A stretch of DNA of 64,000 nucleotides from Aureobasidium sp. EXF-3400. Taxonomy: Eukaryota > Ascomycota > Dothideomycetes > Dothideales > Saccotheciaceae. The notes under the pieces were generated by a model. It was not told where the DNA came from and did no database searches. It saw only the letters and a list, made by a program, of their open reading frames with translations. Each line of letters begins with the position of its first letter. Position 1 is the first letter of the stretch. Position numbers and translations under genes: made by a program. Shown here one piece after another: positions 45,171 to 55,017 of this stretch. Where the stretch lies: contig SWBL01000190.1 of the NCBI GenBank assembly GCA_024195585.1, positions 1-64,000 on the forward strand, in the 5' to 3' direction.

Positions 45171-46147
45171 TGAGACAGCGACACCAGAAGAGCCACTGCG
45201 TGAAGCAGAGCAATTATCATATTGCTAGTGGTACATTATGTAGTTGAATATTGAGTGTCAATGTTACGCTTCCTCTCAGCAGTGTCATTGGATATTGCGA
45301 TTTACTTTAGTGTGTTTGGCAGTGAGAGTGACAAGTACCAACATCCATGATAGAGATTTCTCGACTCGAGAGAACGGGTGTTAGCGAGCATGTTATATTG
45401 CAAATACTGTAACCGGATAGCCGGGGTAATCAGACAGCACCTTTTCTCTCTGAAACTGTGAGTGTCTGGAACTCTGAATTATCATAAAATCCACCAGCTT
45501 TTTCTAAGATTTCACACAATGTTAACTAGGGATAGTATTAAGACCGCCTAGAAGTTTTTTCTACTTAAGGGTACTATAACTAGCTTACTTTAGTAGGAAC
45601 ACACTATAGGCAGTTGTAGTCTAAAGCGAAGGTACGATTGGCATAATTAGACTAGAGTGATTAGTAAGAAGTATAGTCACTCTAGACTACAAGACTTCAA
45701 CCTATGACTAGATATATAGCTATGTTCTATATCCTAGATAAGCACCTCAATCCTCATTCAGTTCTAACAGATTTTGATGAACATGGATAAGCAAATAGAT
45801 AGCAGTATAGGCGAATACCCTATAACCGAACAGCTAGACTAGCTAGATAGAAGCACCTTTCCTTGCCCAAACCATAGGTTCCTACGCATTTATGCACCAG
45901 CCTATAGGTACTGAGATTCGGCGAACGTCATACCTGGACTGTTAATGACCTATGGAACATCATCGCGAGATCTTTGCGAAAGAACGAGGTCAATTCACTC
46001 GCGAAGTCATTTGAGATAGAATGCAAGGTCTCTGTATAGAGTGGAGCGGTTATTCATGAGACAGTCATGTGCTATGTATGCGTATATTCCCAATTCAATT
46101 TGACCACCAACTCCAATTTTCACTTGGCAATGGCCCCAAGTGGAAGC
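45171..46147. other. Gene-free region with AT-rich TA-dense block
   Basis: Between the transporter and a convergent Zn2Cys6 gene. From about 45,480 to 45,860 the DNA is AT-rich and full of TA, CTA and TAG, unlike its neighbours, with no open frame of note. This is the pattern expected for an old repeat degraded by repeat-induced point mutation (C-to-T at CpA). No terminal repeats, target-site duplication or protein remnant could be identified. Confidence 0.5.
45649..45688. repeat. Imperfect inverted repeat in the AT-rich block
   Basis: Arms AGACTAGAGTGA (45649-45660) and TCACTCTAGACT (45677-45688) are complementary at 10 of 12 positions around a 16-nt loop. It sits inside the TA-dense block and may be part of a decayed mobile element. 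Confidence 0.6.
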
Positions 46148-47951
46148 TTAGTTAAAGTCGAAAGCCCAATTCCAGTTCTCGAAAAGTGAAGGCGGGAAGT
46201 GTATCTGTGGCGAATCATGAGAAAGTTCGAGTTGGTGGTGTGCATGTAAACCAGGAGATGCCAATGGGTGAGTAGGTTGGTTCGCCCATGTCGTCAACCC
46301 CATGACAGTCCCACTATCCACCGATCGTTGTATCTTCATAAAATCATCAATCCTTGATACCTGAGCTCTCAGCTTGTCACTTGTTCCTTGCCGGCAGAAT
46401 AAATCCACCTCGAGGTTCGCCAGCAGGTTTGCCAGGTCGAGTAATACTGAGCGTACACGCCGGTATGAAGTTTCGGTAAGGCCGTCCTCGAATGCCGAGC
46501 CCATGATACCCCCAATCCCTGCGAGCGTTAGCATTAGAGATGGGGAAGATACGGACACAAAGTGACTTACCTGCAAGATGGTGAAGAAGCGGAGAACTGA
46601 TGGCGCGAAGGTAGGCGACGGGAACACTGGCAAACCCATTGATGACCTCGCTCGCGATCTGACACTTCTGATCTACGGTAGAGTTCTCGGTAGTGAACAG
46701 GACCATTCTGACTAGTTGTAGCGATGCAGCGATATTGGCAGCTTGAAATCCAAAGAGATCTTTCTCCAGTATACCCGTCAACGGTTGGGTTGTTTTGAAG
46801 ACAGGAGGTAATTGTTCGTAGAGCGTCATAATATTCGTAAGGCATGATATCTGCCGCGGGCTGCCTGGATCGATATAACCCGGAAGAGATGGTGTACGCT
46901 GTACTGGGTTCCGCAAATGACCAAGACGGTCTTGTGCGTGTTCGAGGATACGATATAACGTCGTCACAAAATTCCATCCTGTCAGCCAACTAGGACCATC
47001 GTGCATATCGCCTGTCGTCCGGAGATTCATATCGCCAGACTGCTCATCGTCGCTAGGATAGCAAACATTGAAGCAAGCTTCTCTACTCCTGGCGTAACCC
47101 CCCCAGATGATGGAGGAGAAGATGTCAAGAGTGTACAAAGACCAGAAGAGTCTTCTTCGCTCCTCAAGCTCGACATTAGTCAACCCGGCAGGCCAGTTGC
47201 TTTCGTCTTGCAGCATGCCGACTGAGAGGAAGCCTTGACACATGCCGATATAGTAATTCATCCGGGGCGTATCGCCGTATTGAATACTACAAATTGCCAG
47301 CAACGCGTAGGCCCTTGCATAATCAAAATCTTGGGTCAATGAGGCATCGTGAGGGATAGCCTCTCTGGCAGCTTCAAATAGCTCTTCGGAAGAAGGGCTC
47401 TGCAACGAGGTTGCATCCCATTTTCCAGTGTACAGTGCCCCATCGCGGACACGAGCCGACGAAAGAGCGCACATGGCGAGGACACTGGCGCACAGTGGTC
47501 GATGAGTAGCGTGCTCTCCACGAGAAACTCTTCGTAATAAGGTCGCTCGATGGAAATAAGGGAAAACCGGATACACGACCTCGAAATATATCTCGGTCAA
47601 ATCCATCACAATCGCTTGTGCAGGCATCATCTCTGATTTCCAGATGGAAGTGTCGAGCTCAGCGTCATGATCAACAGGTGAGATCTGGGGCTGTACCGAA
47701 TTGCTGTTGACAGACGTCTCTCGTACGTCGCTTCTCGACTGGGTTGTTAATGACCTGGCTGATCTCGGCTTGGGACCTCGCCTTGCCATAGGGCGGAGGG
47801 AAGTGCAAGCCTCATTGTAGTCATGGCAGTTCTGACATCGATTGTCGCCTTCGACAGGTCGACATTTGACACTCCGAGCGCTGCATTGATCACAGGCACG
47901 CCGGTTTCGACGCAGTTTTCGCGGCCTCTGGGAAGTTTCACTCTGGCTCAT
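46148..47951 (-). CDS. Zn2Cys6 transcription factor (583 aa)
   Basis: Fungal binuclear zinc-cluster regulator. Exons 47951-46571 and 46518-46148 give 583 residues. The DNA-binding domain is at about residues 20-50: CDQCSARSVKCRPVEG, then CQNCHDYNEAC, with spacing C-x2-C-x6-C-x8-C-x2-C-x6-C, preceded by basic KLRRNRRA. A Pro/Ser linker follows. The central fungal-type regulatory domain shows YFEVVYPVFPYFHRATLLRR, DYARAYALLAICSIQYGDTP and RRRLFWSLYTLDIFSSIIWG, as in this class. The splice joins HHLAG to IGGIMGSAFEDGLTETSYRR. The C-terminus is Pro/His-rich, ending NWAFDFN. Targets are unknown. Position next to a sugar transporter and kinase makes local regulation possible but unproven. Confidence 0.9.
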
Positions 47952-48083
47952 GGCAAACCAGTTTGTCGAGTTGTGCCATGATTATGTTGTGTTGGTGGGC
48001 AGGTTTGAGCTTGGACGCTGATAAATCATCTTGGCAGACGTGACGCAACTGGGAGATCATGTCGCTACAATATGACGTGAGTA
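47952..48083. other. Short spacer between two zinc-cluster genes
   Basis: 132 bases between the stop of the upstream regulator gene and the start of the downstream one, both on the minus strand. It serves as 3' flank and part of the promoter of the downstream gene. Nothing specific was seen. Confidence 0.45.
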
Positions 48084-50297
48084 TCACGTTATTATTTCTG
48101 ACATGTCGAATCCTGCGTGATTGATGCTACCGCTATAATCAATCAAATAGCTGTCGATGTCGTTCTGTTCGTATGTGTCAGTACCACTTCAATCGATCCT
48201 AGTTGTTATACTCACCCAGTTCAGCATGTCAGGATTCTCGAAAATACCCCCTAGCGAAGTGATGTTCATGATATCGTAATCAGCATCGTGAGGGGTTGGA
48301 ACATCTTGTTGCGGAACCTGAGAAATTTGTCCTGTAGAAGGAGGGTGTCGGTGTTCATGCATATCGCCAGTCTGAAGCGGTGGGGCGGGGTCATCGGTCA
48401 GCTTTGCTATCATGACACCAAGTACGTGACTTGCACGGACGGCGTCTCGGTAGACTGGCCTCTTGCTGGACCAGATGTGACGAGCTGTGAGAAGAGCCTT
48501 GACCTTACGTGCTTTCAACTCGGCACTAAACATAATTCAGCCAGATGTACCTGATTTTGACAGTCCAGAACTTGCATACCTTTGTGATCTCGATTCGTTG
48601 AGGTCCAAGCAGATAATCATGGCTGCTGCAAACTGCTCGTGAAGAGTGATATTGGTAAACATCCATCTGCTTTGGTAGAGACGTCCTTGTGGCTGCAGAG
48701 CTTCGTAGTAATCAGTCTGTAGATCGAGTTGTCGTAACGCAGAGTTCACGCAAATCTCTTTTGACTTGTCGAAGGCGGGATCGTCCTTCTTGTTGCCCAG
48801 GAAAGGTCTGTGTAAGATACAAAAACCCTTCAGAAATTGGAGCTCCAGCATGAACCGCTGCATGATGAGATAATCTTGATCAACGAACGAGGTCTCAGCG
48901 ATCGTACGGATACGCAAAGAAGGGGGAACATTATGACGACCTCTCTCAAGGCTTTCATGAAGTCTGTTGGTCTCTTCCAAGTCATACCTTCGGCTGGACA
49001 AAGAGTGGCGGACTACTGGGCGTAAGAGGCGCAAGGCTTCTGCTTTGCAGGTGAAGAATAACATCGGGATATGTGTCGTATTGGATCGAGGCGGTGGCAT
49101 GACAACAGTGTCTTCGTCAAAGTCCTCGTCCAACAGATTGATAGGAAATTGAACATCGCACTCGTCTTCATTGATCATAGCCGGTATACCTTGATGAGCC
49201 GACATGGTCATATCGAATATCTCGATGTAGTACCACGCCCGACGCCGCATCTCGCTTTCGAAAGGCGAGATACTGGATAAATGTTTGGGATCGCGATGAT
49301 AGCCCATTTTCTGTGCAAGTCTTGTCGCCATGGTGAGGATAGGCCATGGCTGCATGTCGGGATCCGCATGGAGAGCATATATGCAATGGAAATGGAATAG
49401 CAATGCTTCGACAGAATATGGCTGAGCTGTGAGATAGTGACCGGCAACGAGGCACTTTGCAGCCATTCTCAATGCACCCGCCTGTTTCGTCGAGCATGGA
49501 CCCGAAGGCGCATGTTGACCCCTTGCGATAGCCAGCTTGCCTGCCATGAACATGATCGAAAACAGAATGCTCAACCAGCAGAGGCTGGCTGATGAGGGCG
49601 ACCTCCAAAAAACTTCGTATTCTTTCCGAAATTTACCACTGTGTATGAACGTCAAAGACAGAAACGACTCTTTGAAATAAGACGCAACAAGACTGTCCAC
49701 TTCATGTCGCGCTGGAAGTGTGGCAAGAATTTGATCAATCGTTATGAGCTTTTCCTGACCGAAGAGAGGATCTGCTTTGAGTGGTGGTTGTGTTGATTCG
49801 GGTGCGGCATCGTTCAAATCAGAGTCCATAATGGATCGAATTTCATGTATGCTCTCAAGGATGGATGCCCAATGAGTAGCTCCAATATATTGGTTGCCGC
49901 GTTGGCTCAGATGGCCTCCAGCAGATGCGTCGGAGTATGTAGGGGTATCGTTTTGAGGTGATGTAGAAGAATGCGGAGGCGTAACAACAAAAGTACTCAT
50001 GGGAACAGTATGCATCAGACCATTAACCATGTCTTCCAGTTTCTGCAAGCGACTAGCAGCAGCATCATTGGCGGTGCGAGGCTTCGTGCTTTTCTGAGGA
50101 ACGACATAGCCGTACTCGCAACTGGACGAGTCACCCCTTTTGCTACAAGCACTACATGGTTGCTGTCGGTCACATTTCAACTTCCTATCGCGACATGTGG
50201 CGCAAGAGAGAGGACGGCGGTTTCGTTTCGCGATGCGATTATTGTTGTTATTGGAGGAGGAGGAGAAGACGGATGTGAATGTAGATAGATCCGCCAT
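48084..50297 (-). CDS. Zn2Cys6 transcription factor (702 aa)
   Basis: Second fungal zinc-cluster regulator, transcribed toward the first. Exons 50297-48580, 48525-48216 and 48164-48084 give 702 residues. The opening MADLSTFTSVFSSSSNNNNN carries poly-Ser/Asn. The zinc cluster is at about residues 30-60: CATCRDRKLKCDRQQPCSAC, then SKRGDSSSC, followed by a linker and a short coiled region SRLQKLEDMVNGLMHT. The fungal-type regulatory domain contains LTFIHSGKFRKEYEVFW, QPWPILTMATRLAQKMGYHR, EMRRRAWYYIEIFDMTMSAH and QGIPAMINEDECDVQFP, a strong family pattern. The last two exons supply a Pro/His/Gln-rich stretch and an acidic end NPDMLNWNDIDSYLIDYSGS that looks like an activation region. The frame upstream of the ATG stays open but starts at a non-ATG codon, so 50297 was chosen. 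Targets are unknown. Confidence 0.9.
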
Positions 50298-50749
50298 GGT
50301 ATCTGGTATAACTGCAATACAACGCGAGTCTACGGAGATATGCGGCAGCAAACAAGAGAGCTATAACAACTCGAGTTATTGAAGTGGAAACAAACTGTGT
50401 GGAAGGAAGGAGTGACGGGGTTAAGGCCTTCCATTCTGGGCAAGCACGTGGACCCTGAAAATTGCGGCCAAAGGGCGGAAGTGAGTCGAGGCATGAATGA
50501 AGCTTTCGGATTGATTCGCGAAACGAAATTGGCATGTGATGTTTGGGACCCTACGAGGCTGCCAGGGAGAGATCCTTCTCTTTTAGTAGTGCTTTGATAT
50601 GAATGATACTCGTGAGTTCCTTCAAAGTCGTCTTGTGTGTCAGTGAGACATTGCCGTATTTGAGGCAAAGAGCGTCGTCAGCGTGCCTTCCCGGGTAAAC
50701 AGCAGCAGCATCATTATAGCCTCAAAGTTCGAGGCAGCCACGTCTTCCG
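50298..50749. promoter_or_regulatory. Divergent promoter, zinc-cluster gene / transporter
   Basis: About 450 bases between divergent start codons. Overlapping frames on both strands are chance. No defined site was recognised. Confidence 0.45.
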
Positions 50750-52366
50750 ATGAATCGCCCAAACCCGTTCGCATCCAATGGGTTTTTCAAGCCCGCATCT
50801 TCCCTCCTTGGGTCTTCCAATAGCTTGACCAATGCAACGCGTCGCAGGAGTCTATCACTAGACGACTCCGACACTGAAGCCCAACGACACACTCCTGAGC
50901 CTCCGCCTATCACGCACGAAGCACCTCCAGTATCGCTCATGGATCCAAACAGGAACGACCCCGACCGGTTAGCCAGCGGTGTAGTCACTCCCAATAACGT
51001 ATCGCGCTCTCCGTCGCCATTCGCAAGATCTAGAAGTACCGCACCGTCCGAGGACGAAGAGGAATATGAGCTGCGGAACATTTCCCAGACCGCAAGGCTG
51101 GTCGCAAAAGACGACACTGGCGACCGTAGTAGCGCACAACGGATCTTCCAAAGAGGTGGAATTGGCCAGTTCTTGTTCGGCACTGCTGTAGGATGGCGGG
51201 TGTATATTGCCGTCTTGGTCTTCTGGGTCGGAGGCTGTCAATTTGGCACTTTGCTCATGAACAGATTCATACTCTGGACCGGCACATACAAGTTTCCATA
51301 TCCACTTACCCTGACACTGTTGCAACTATGCATCACTCATGTCTTTGTGCTGGGCTTTGCGGCTTTGACTAGGGGACTTGCTGGACCTCTGAGAAGCATT
51401 GGACTTGGCGCCATCGTCGCTCCGTCGCAAGCATATAACAAGGGAAACAGACCTACAAGATATACTGGAGGTTTGAAGACGAAATCTGTCCTCACCAACA
51501 TCTCGCACTGGTTTCTCCACGGCTCAGGAGGTATTGCTGGAGGCGGCTTGTTCGAATACCAGCGCAATACGGCCAAGCACGTCTTCCCTGTTGCTGTTGT
51601 CTTTCTCGGCAAAACCGTTCTTTCAAACATCTCATTTGCTTATGCTGTCATGCCCATGTACATGATTTCGAGGATTGCCGTCATCCCCTTGACGCTAATC
51701 TTGACTGCTCTCTTGCTTCGCCAACAGCACTCGATCCAGACCATGTCAGCTGCCATGATCGCAACTTTGAATCTGCTTATGACCAGCATTCGATCCGGCG
51801 AACGTGATCCCTGGGAGTCGGTCGTTGCTGGTGTCTCTAGTTCGCTCTTCGTCGCCTTATATCCTATTCTTCTTCTGCGTGGTTACCGCCAGCTGGTTTC
51901 TGATCTAGTACCACAAGGTGATATACTGAGCGTCACAGACTCGCATGCTCCAACTGTCAGTACAGGCACAAAAGAGGAGACTCGCGCATACTGGAGGGTT
52001 CTGCACTACACATCATCGCTCACGATCGCTATGCTCATTCCGTTTGTCGTCATCTCTGGCGAGCTCAAGCAGATCAATCGCAATTGCTACTTCCTGGACG
52101 TGCCCTGGTTCTGGTTCCTTATGTCCTGTGCTGCCCTTGGTGGCTTTGGCATCTTCTGCTCATTCTTGCTGCTGGTCAAGGCAACTTCTCCCCTGTCAGC
52201 GAACTTTGTTTCGCTTCCCAGAAGTGTCTTCCAGATTGTGGTCTTGAGCAAGTTCAAGATGCCTGCGCACAGCTGGGTTGGTGCTGGTCTTTGTGTCCTT
52301 AGTTGTATGTGGTACTGCCTTGCGAGGATCAGAGATGGAAGGGGCAGAAGTGGCTTTGCTGGATAG
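50750..52366 (+). CDS. Drug/metabolite-type transporter, nucleotide-sugar/TPT family
   Basis: Multi-pass membrane protein of the nucleotide-sugar / triose-phosphate transporter superfamily, presumably in Golgi or ER membranes; the substrate is unknown. A single exon encodes 538 residues. A long polar, phosphosite-rich N-terminus (residues 1-145, with RRRSLSLDDSDTE and PSEDEEEYELRNI) precedes about ten helices. Helix 1 carries YIAVLVFWVGGCQFGTLLMN and helix 2 PYPLTLTLLQLCITHVFVLG. A loop of roughly 60 residues contains RYTGGLKTKSVLTNISHWF. Later segments are FLGKTVLSNISFAYAVMPMY, AAMIATLNLLMTSIRSGERD and the C-terminal pair WFLMSCAALGGFGIFCSFLL and SWVGAGLCVLSCMWYCLARI, typical of this superfamily. 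The cytosolic tail is RDGRGRSGFAG. The long loop suggests a divergent subgroup, not the GDP-mannose carrier Vrg4. Confidence 0.82.
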   Translation: MNRPNPFASNGFFKPASSLLGSSNSLTNATRRRSLSLDDSDTEAQRHTPEPPPITHEAPPVSLMDPNRNDPDRLASGVVTPNNVSRSPSPFARSRSTAPSEDEEEYELRNISQTARLVAKDDTGDRSSAQRIFQRGGIGQFLFGTAVGWRVYIAVLVFWVGGCQFGTLLMNRFILWTGTYKFPYPLTLTLLQLCITHVFVLGFAALTRGLAGPLRSIGLGAIVAPSQAYNKGNRPTRYTGGLKTKSVLTNISHWFLHGSGGIAGGGLFEYQRNTAKHVFPVAVVFLGKTVLSNISFAYAVMPMYMISRIAVIPLTLILTALLLRQQHSIQTMSAAMIATLNLLMTSIRSGERDPWESVVAGVSSSLFVALYPILLLRGYRQLVSDLVPQGDILSVTDSHAPTVSTGTKEETRAYWRVLHYTSSLTIAMLIPFVVISGELKQINRNCYFLDVPWFWFLMSCAALGGFGIFCSFLLLVKATSPLSANFVSLPRSVFQIVVLSKFKMPAHSWVGAGLCVLSCMWYCLARIRDGRGRSGFAG

Positions 52367-52661
52367 TAATCAAATATAGTCAACGACTGAGCTTTGTGGT
52401 ATCGCATCGGTGGTGCTCAACCGAGAGACTTCCTCACCATCCAAGTCATTCATCAGTACGCAGGGGAATTCGAGCAGTGTCCTAGTAACTTCTCTGTAAC
52501 TGGAAGTTTTGACAGGAGGCTTGAGTATCCATTGCGCCAAAAAGCATTATATAGCACAGATGAGGGCTTACCCCACATCCAGCTTCGAGATCCAACCAAT
52601 CTCGAGATGTTTTCGCATCCTGGACCCCCTTCCGATCGGCGAAAATTACCGCTTTCGGACA

Positions 52662-52742
52662 GGCGCTTTGGCGGAGTGGTTAACGCGATGCCCTGCTAAG
52701 GCATTTCCTTCGGGAGCAAGAGTTCGAATCTCTTAGGCGTCG
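52662..52742 (+). tRNA. tRNA-Ser (anticodon GCU)
   Basis: An 81-nt class II tRNA without intron. Acceptor stem GGCGCTT pairs with AGGCGTC (two G-U pairs), discriminator G. The D arm is GCG...CGC with GAGTGGTTAA. The anticodon stem ATGCC/GGCAT holds loop CTGCTAA, reading GCT. The long variable arm TTCCTTCGGGAGC is a Ser hallmark. The T arm is AAGAG-TTCGAAT-CTCTT. CCA is not encoded, as expected in eukaryotes. Confidence 0.95.
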
Positions 52743-52745
52743 ATC

Positions 52746-52750
52746 TTTTT
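52746..52750 (+). terminator. RNA polymerase III terminator of tRNA-Ser
   Basis: A run of five T residues three bases after the tRNA 3' end, the standard stop signal for RNA polymerase III. Confidence 0.8.
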
Positions 52751-53053
52751 GCACTTATCGAGGCCATGTAGGTATCTAGGATGTGTTCGTTTTGGTACTG
52801 GGATGGTAGGGATTGATGTTGGAGTTATGGCGAGTTTTTGGTGAGAAGAATATGGCTTGGCGCTTGGAGATGCGCCGAAGCTCGGACGCCGCACCCGCCG
52901 CGCTTGCTTTGTTCCGCGCCAAAGACATCACGTTACTAGAATTGTTTTCACTCACATCCTTTCAACCACGACCGGTTTTTCCAGCCACATTGGTGTTTAG
53001 CAGATAAACGGCTTACGCGCTTATATCAAAGTTTTTGGTCCTCACCATCTGTC

Positions 53054-53111
53054 CAGATCAAGCACCAAAATCAACACCTATTCAGATCAAGCACCAAAAT
53101 CAACACCTAAT
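53054..53111 (+). repeat. 29-bp tandem duplication in a gene leader
   Basis: Two copies of a 29-bp unit (CAGATCAAGCACCAAAATCA followed by ACACCTATT / ACACCTAAT), identical apart from one base near the end, directly before the start codon of the paired-CxxC gene at 53119. The near-identity suggests a recent event. Confidence 0.92.
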
Positions 53112-53118
53112 CACGATC

Positions 53119-54082
53119 ATGCAATCACTCGCTCAATGGACTACGCGGCTTCGATCACGACCTGTGATACAACAACTACAACTTCCTCTTGAGATATCTG
53201 TCCATTCGAGCCGATGCTTTTCATTCCGCCACTCGTTACTTGAGATGCTAGACCCGAAATTGGAAGCAAAGCGGCAGTACGAGAAAGTGTACAAACAGAA
53301 ACGCCGCAGAGAGGATAAGGCATTCCGCGATGCAGAGCGGGCACTGGTGTATAAACACCGTCAAACGCGCATCAGTGCAGATCCCGCCTGGGCTGAAGCC
53401 AAGCGCAAGTACGTCCGGGAACACAGCCAGCGATCATATCGTGAGAACCCGCAGGTGAGGGGAAGAACGCGCTTTTACGATTGGGTATTTTGAAGCCAGA
53501 TCTCTCCATATCTTGCTTGCTCAGTAGACTCATCGCGAATCTCAGGTCACATGTCGCCGTAGCAAGATCCGTGAAGGCCTTGTCTGGAAGACACATATTC
53601 CGATACTCTACGATCAAAAAGTAAAGCACATATGTGTCGATTGCGGGTATACCCCACGGGGCGGGCTCAAGCTCTGTAAGTTGTTCAGCACCAGGTACGG
53701 GGATAATGCTGACATTGCTTTAGGGTGTAAGTAAACAAGACCGATTCAGTACCGTGTCTGCTCGGCTCCTCGCCTTTTACGGGAGGCCTATCCGATTTTC
53801 AGTTATTCCGAGTCTTTTCAAAGAGATGCTGACTGAGCTTTCACAACTCTAGGGCAACAAATATCAGATCCAAGCCTGTACAAGTGTTTTAAATGCTACT
53901 GCGCTCCGGAAGTCTCCAAGGCGATGCCAATCGGCTGGGAGCACATAGTTTCTGGTCGAAAAAAGAAAACTATCCCTGCTCATCCCGGTGCTGAGACCGC
54001 GTCATCATCTTCTTCTATCGAGTCAGAGTCAGATACTCGCAAAGCAGAGGAGAGTACGGAAGACGAGAAGAAAAGTGGTTAG
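53119..54082 (+). CDS. Uncharacterised protein with paired CxxC motifs, three exons
   Basis: I do not recognise this family. Exons 53119-53484, 53546-53675 and 53853-54082 join in phase to 241 residues. Residues 1-45 look like a mitochondrial presequence (WTTRLRSRPVIQQLQLP, then SSRCFSFRHSLL). A highly basic helical part follows (RQYEKVYKQKRRREDKAFRD, RKYVREHSQRSYRENP). The second exon encodes TCRRSKIREGLVWKTHIPIL and then HICVDCGYTPRGGLKL. The third starts WQQISDPSLYKCFKCYCAPE and continues KAMPIGWEHIV. Thus CVDC and CFKC pairs (with CYC directly after) could hold one zinc ion. A Ser/Glu-rich tail ends DEKKSG. The first frame alone would stop at 53493; the spliced zinc-motif part is the evidence that the gene continues. 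An in-frame ATG at 53035 lies upstream, but the tandem repeat there argues for leader sequence. Confidence 0.7.
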
Positions 54083-54331
54083 TCCAGTTACACCAGAGTG
54101 CTAGAGTCAGAAGACAGCAAATCTGGTGGTATCATAAAATTCTATCAGACCGTCAGCGTTGAATAATCACTGCCATACTTCGAGCCCTTATTTCCATCCA
54201 CTTGAACAGACATATTAACACCACCAAAATGCATCATCATCAAAGCGATGCTTTCCCGCTTCGCTTCCAGCTCAATCGATAACCATCGATAGATCATTCA
54301 CCTCCCATCCATCCCATCACAACAAACCCCA
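54083..54331. other. Convergent spacer
   Basis: About 250 bases between convergent genes, C/A-rich toward the Rieske gene. Nothing is recognised. Confidence 0.4.
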
Positions 54332-54823
54332 TCATCCAATCCTCTTCCTCTCCTTCTTCCTGACCCAAACACCCTCCTCTCCATCCCCATCCACCCTCGT
54401 CTCAACCTCATACATCCCCAATCTATACCTACTCACACTCGCCTCCCCCGTATGCAAATCAAACGTCCGCCCATGCTTCGGACACGTAACCCCCACACTC
54501 AACACAATGCCAAAGTCTTCGATATCAGATAAACTGGCATTTGTCATTGGATATCCTTGATGCGGACATGCTTGATCGATTGCGTATATCCTTTCGTTGT
54601 AGCGGAAGACTATTAGAGAGTTTGGAGCGGGATCTGAGATGGGAGTGGGAGAGAGGGTTGGTGAGCAGTCGGCAGAGGGTTTTGTGAATGTTTTGCAGGG
54701 TTGAGGTTGTGATAATTGATCATCGAGGTCGGACCAGATTGGTGTTTTGTTGTCTTCTGCTCGTGAGATGTTTGGGAATGAGGAGGATAAGCCTGCGTAG
54801 AGCCATGGGTTGTTGTTGGCCAT
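54332..54823 (-). CDS. Rieske [2Fe-2S] domain protein
   Basis: Small soluble Rieske-type ferredoxin-like protein of 163 residues, starting at MANNNPWLYAGLSSSFPNIS. The cluster ligands are visible: CPH in RIYAIDQACPHQGYPM and CPKH in VTCPKHGRTFDLHTGEA. Between them are 25 residues instead of the usual 15-17, so the loop is enlarged (NASLSDIEDFGIVLSVG). No membrane helix is present. The C-terminus is basic and charged (VWVRKKERKRIG). It likely passes electrons to, or senses redox for, a partner enzyme. The gene starts 195 bases after the stop of a flavin monooxygenase on the same strand, suggesting a functional pair. The frame is open further upstream into the monooxygenase 3' end, but the first ATG in good position was chosen. 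Starts between 54823 and about 54870 are possible. Confidence 0.8.
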   Translation of the reverse strand: MANNNPWLYAGLSSSFPNISRAEDNKTPIWSDLDDQLSQPQPCKTFTKPSADCSPTLSPTPISDPAPNSLIVFRYNERIYAIDQACPHQGYPMTNASLSDIEDFGIVLSVGVTCPKHGRTFDLHTGEASVSRYRLGMYEVETRVDGDGEEGVWVRKKERKRIG

Positions 54824-55017
54824 TGGGTCTGATTTTGATGGTGTTGATTTTGTATAAGGAAGTGACACACGTGGTTGGTATGAGGTTCGAGAAGGGAAAT
54901 TGCTTATGTAAGCGATACCGGACGCTAGTCGGATCTTAAATCTAGTATGAAGATGAGTCTCTATCCAATCCAACAGAACGTACACCGAAACACACTCCAG
55001 GATCCTACGGCCATCTT

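Noticed and set aside
45480..45900. Complete transposon or solo LTR
   Set aside because: Only a 12-bp imperfect inverted repeat was found; no target-site duplication, terminal repeats or protein remnants.
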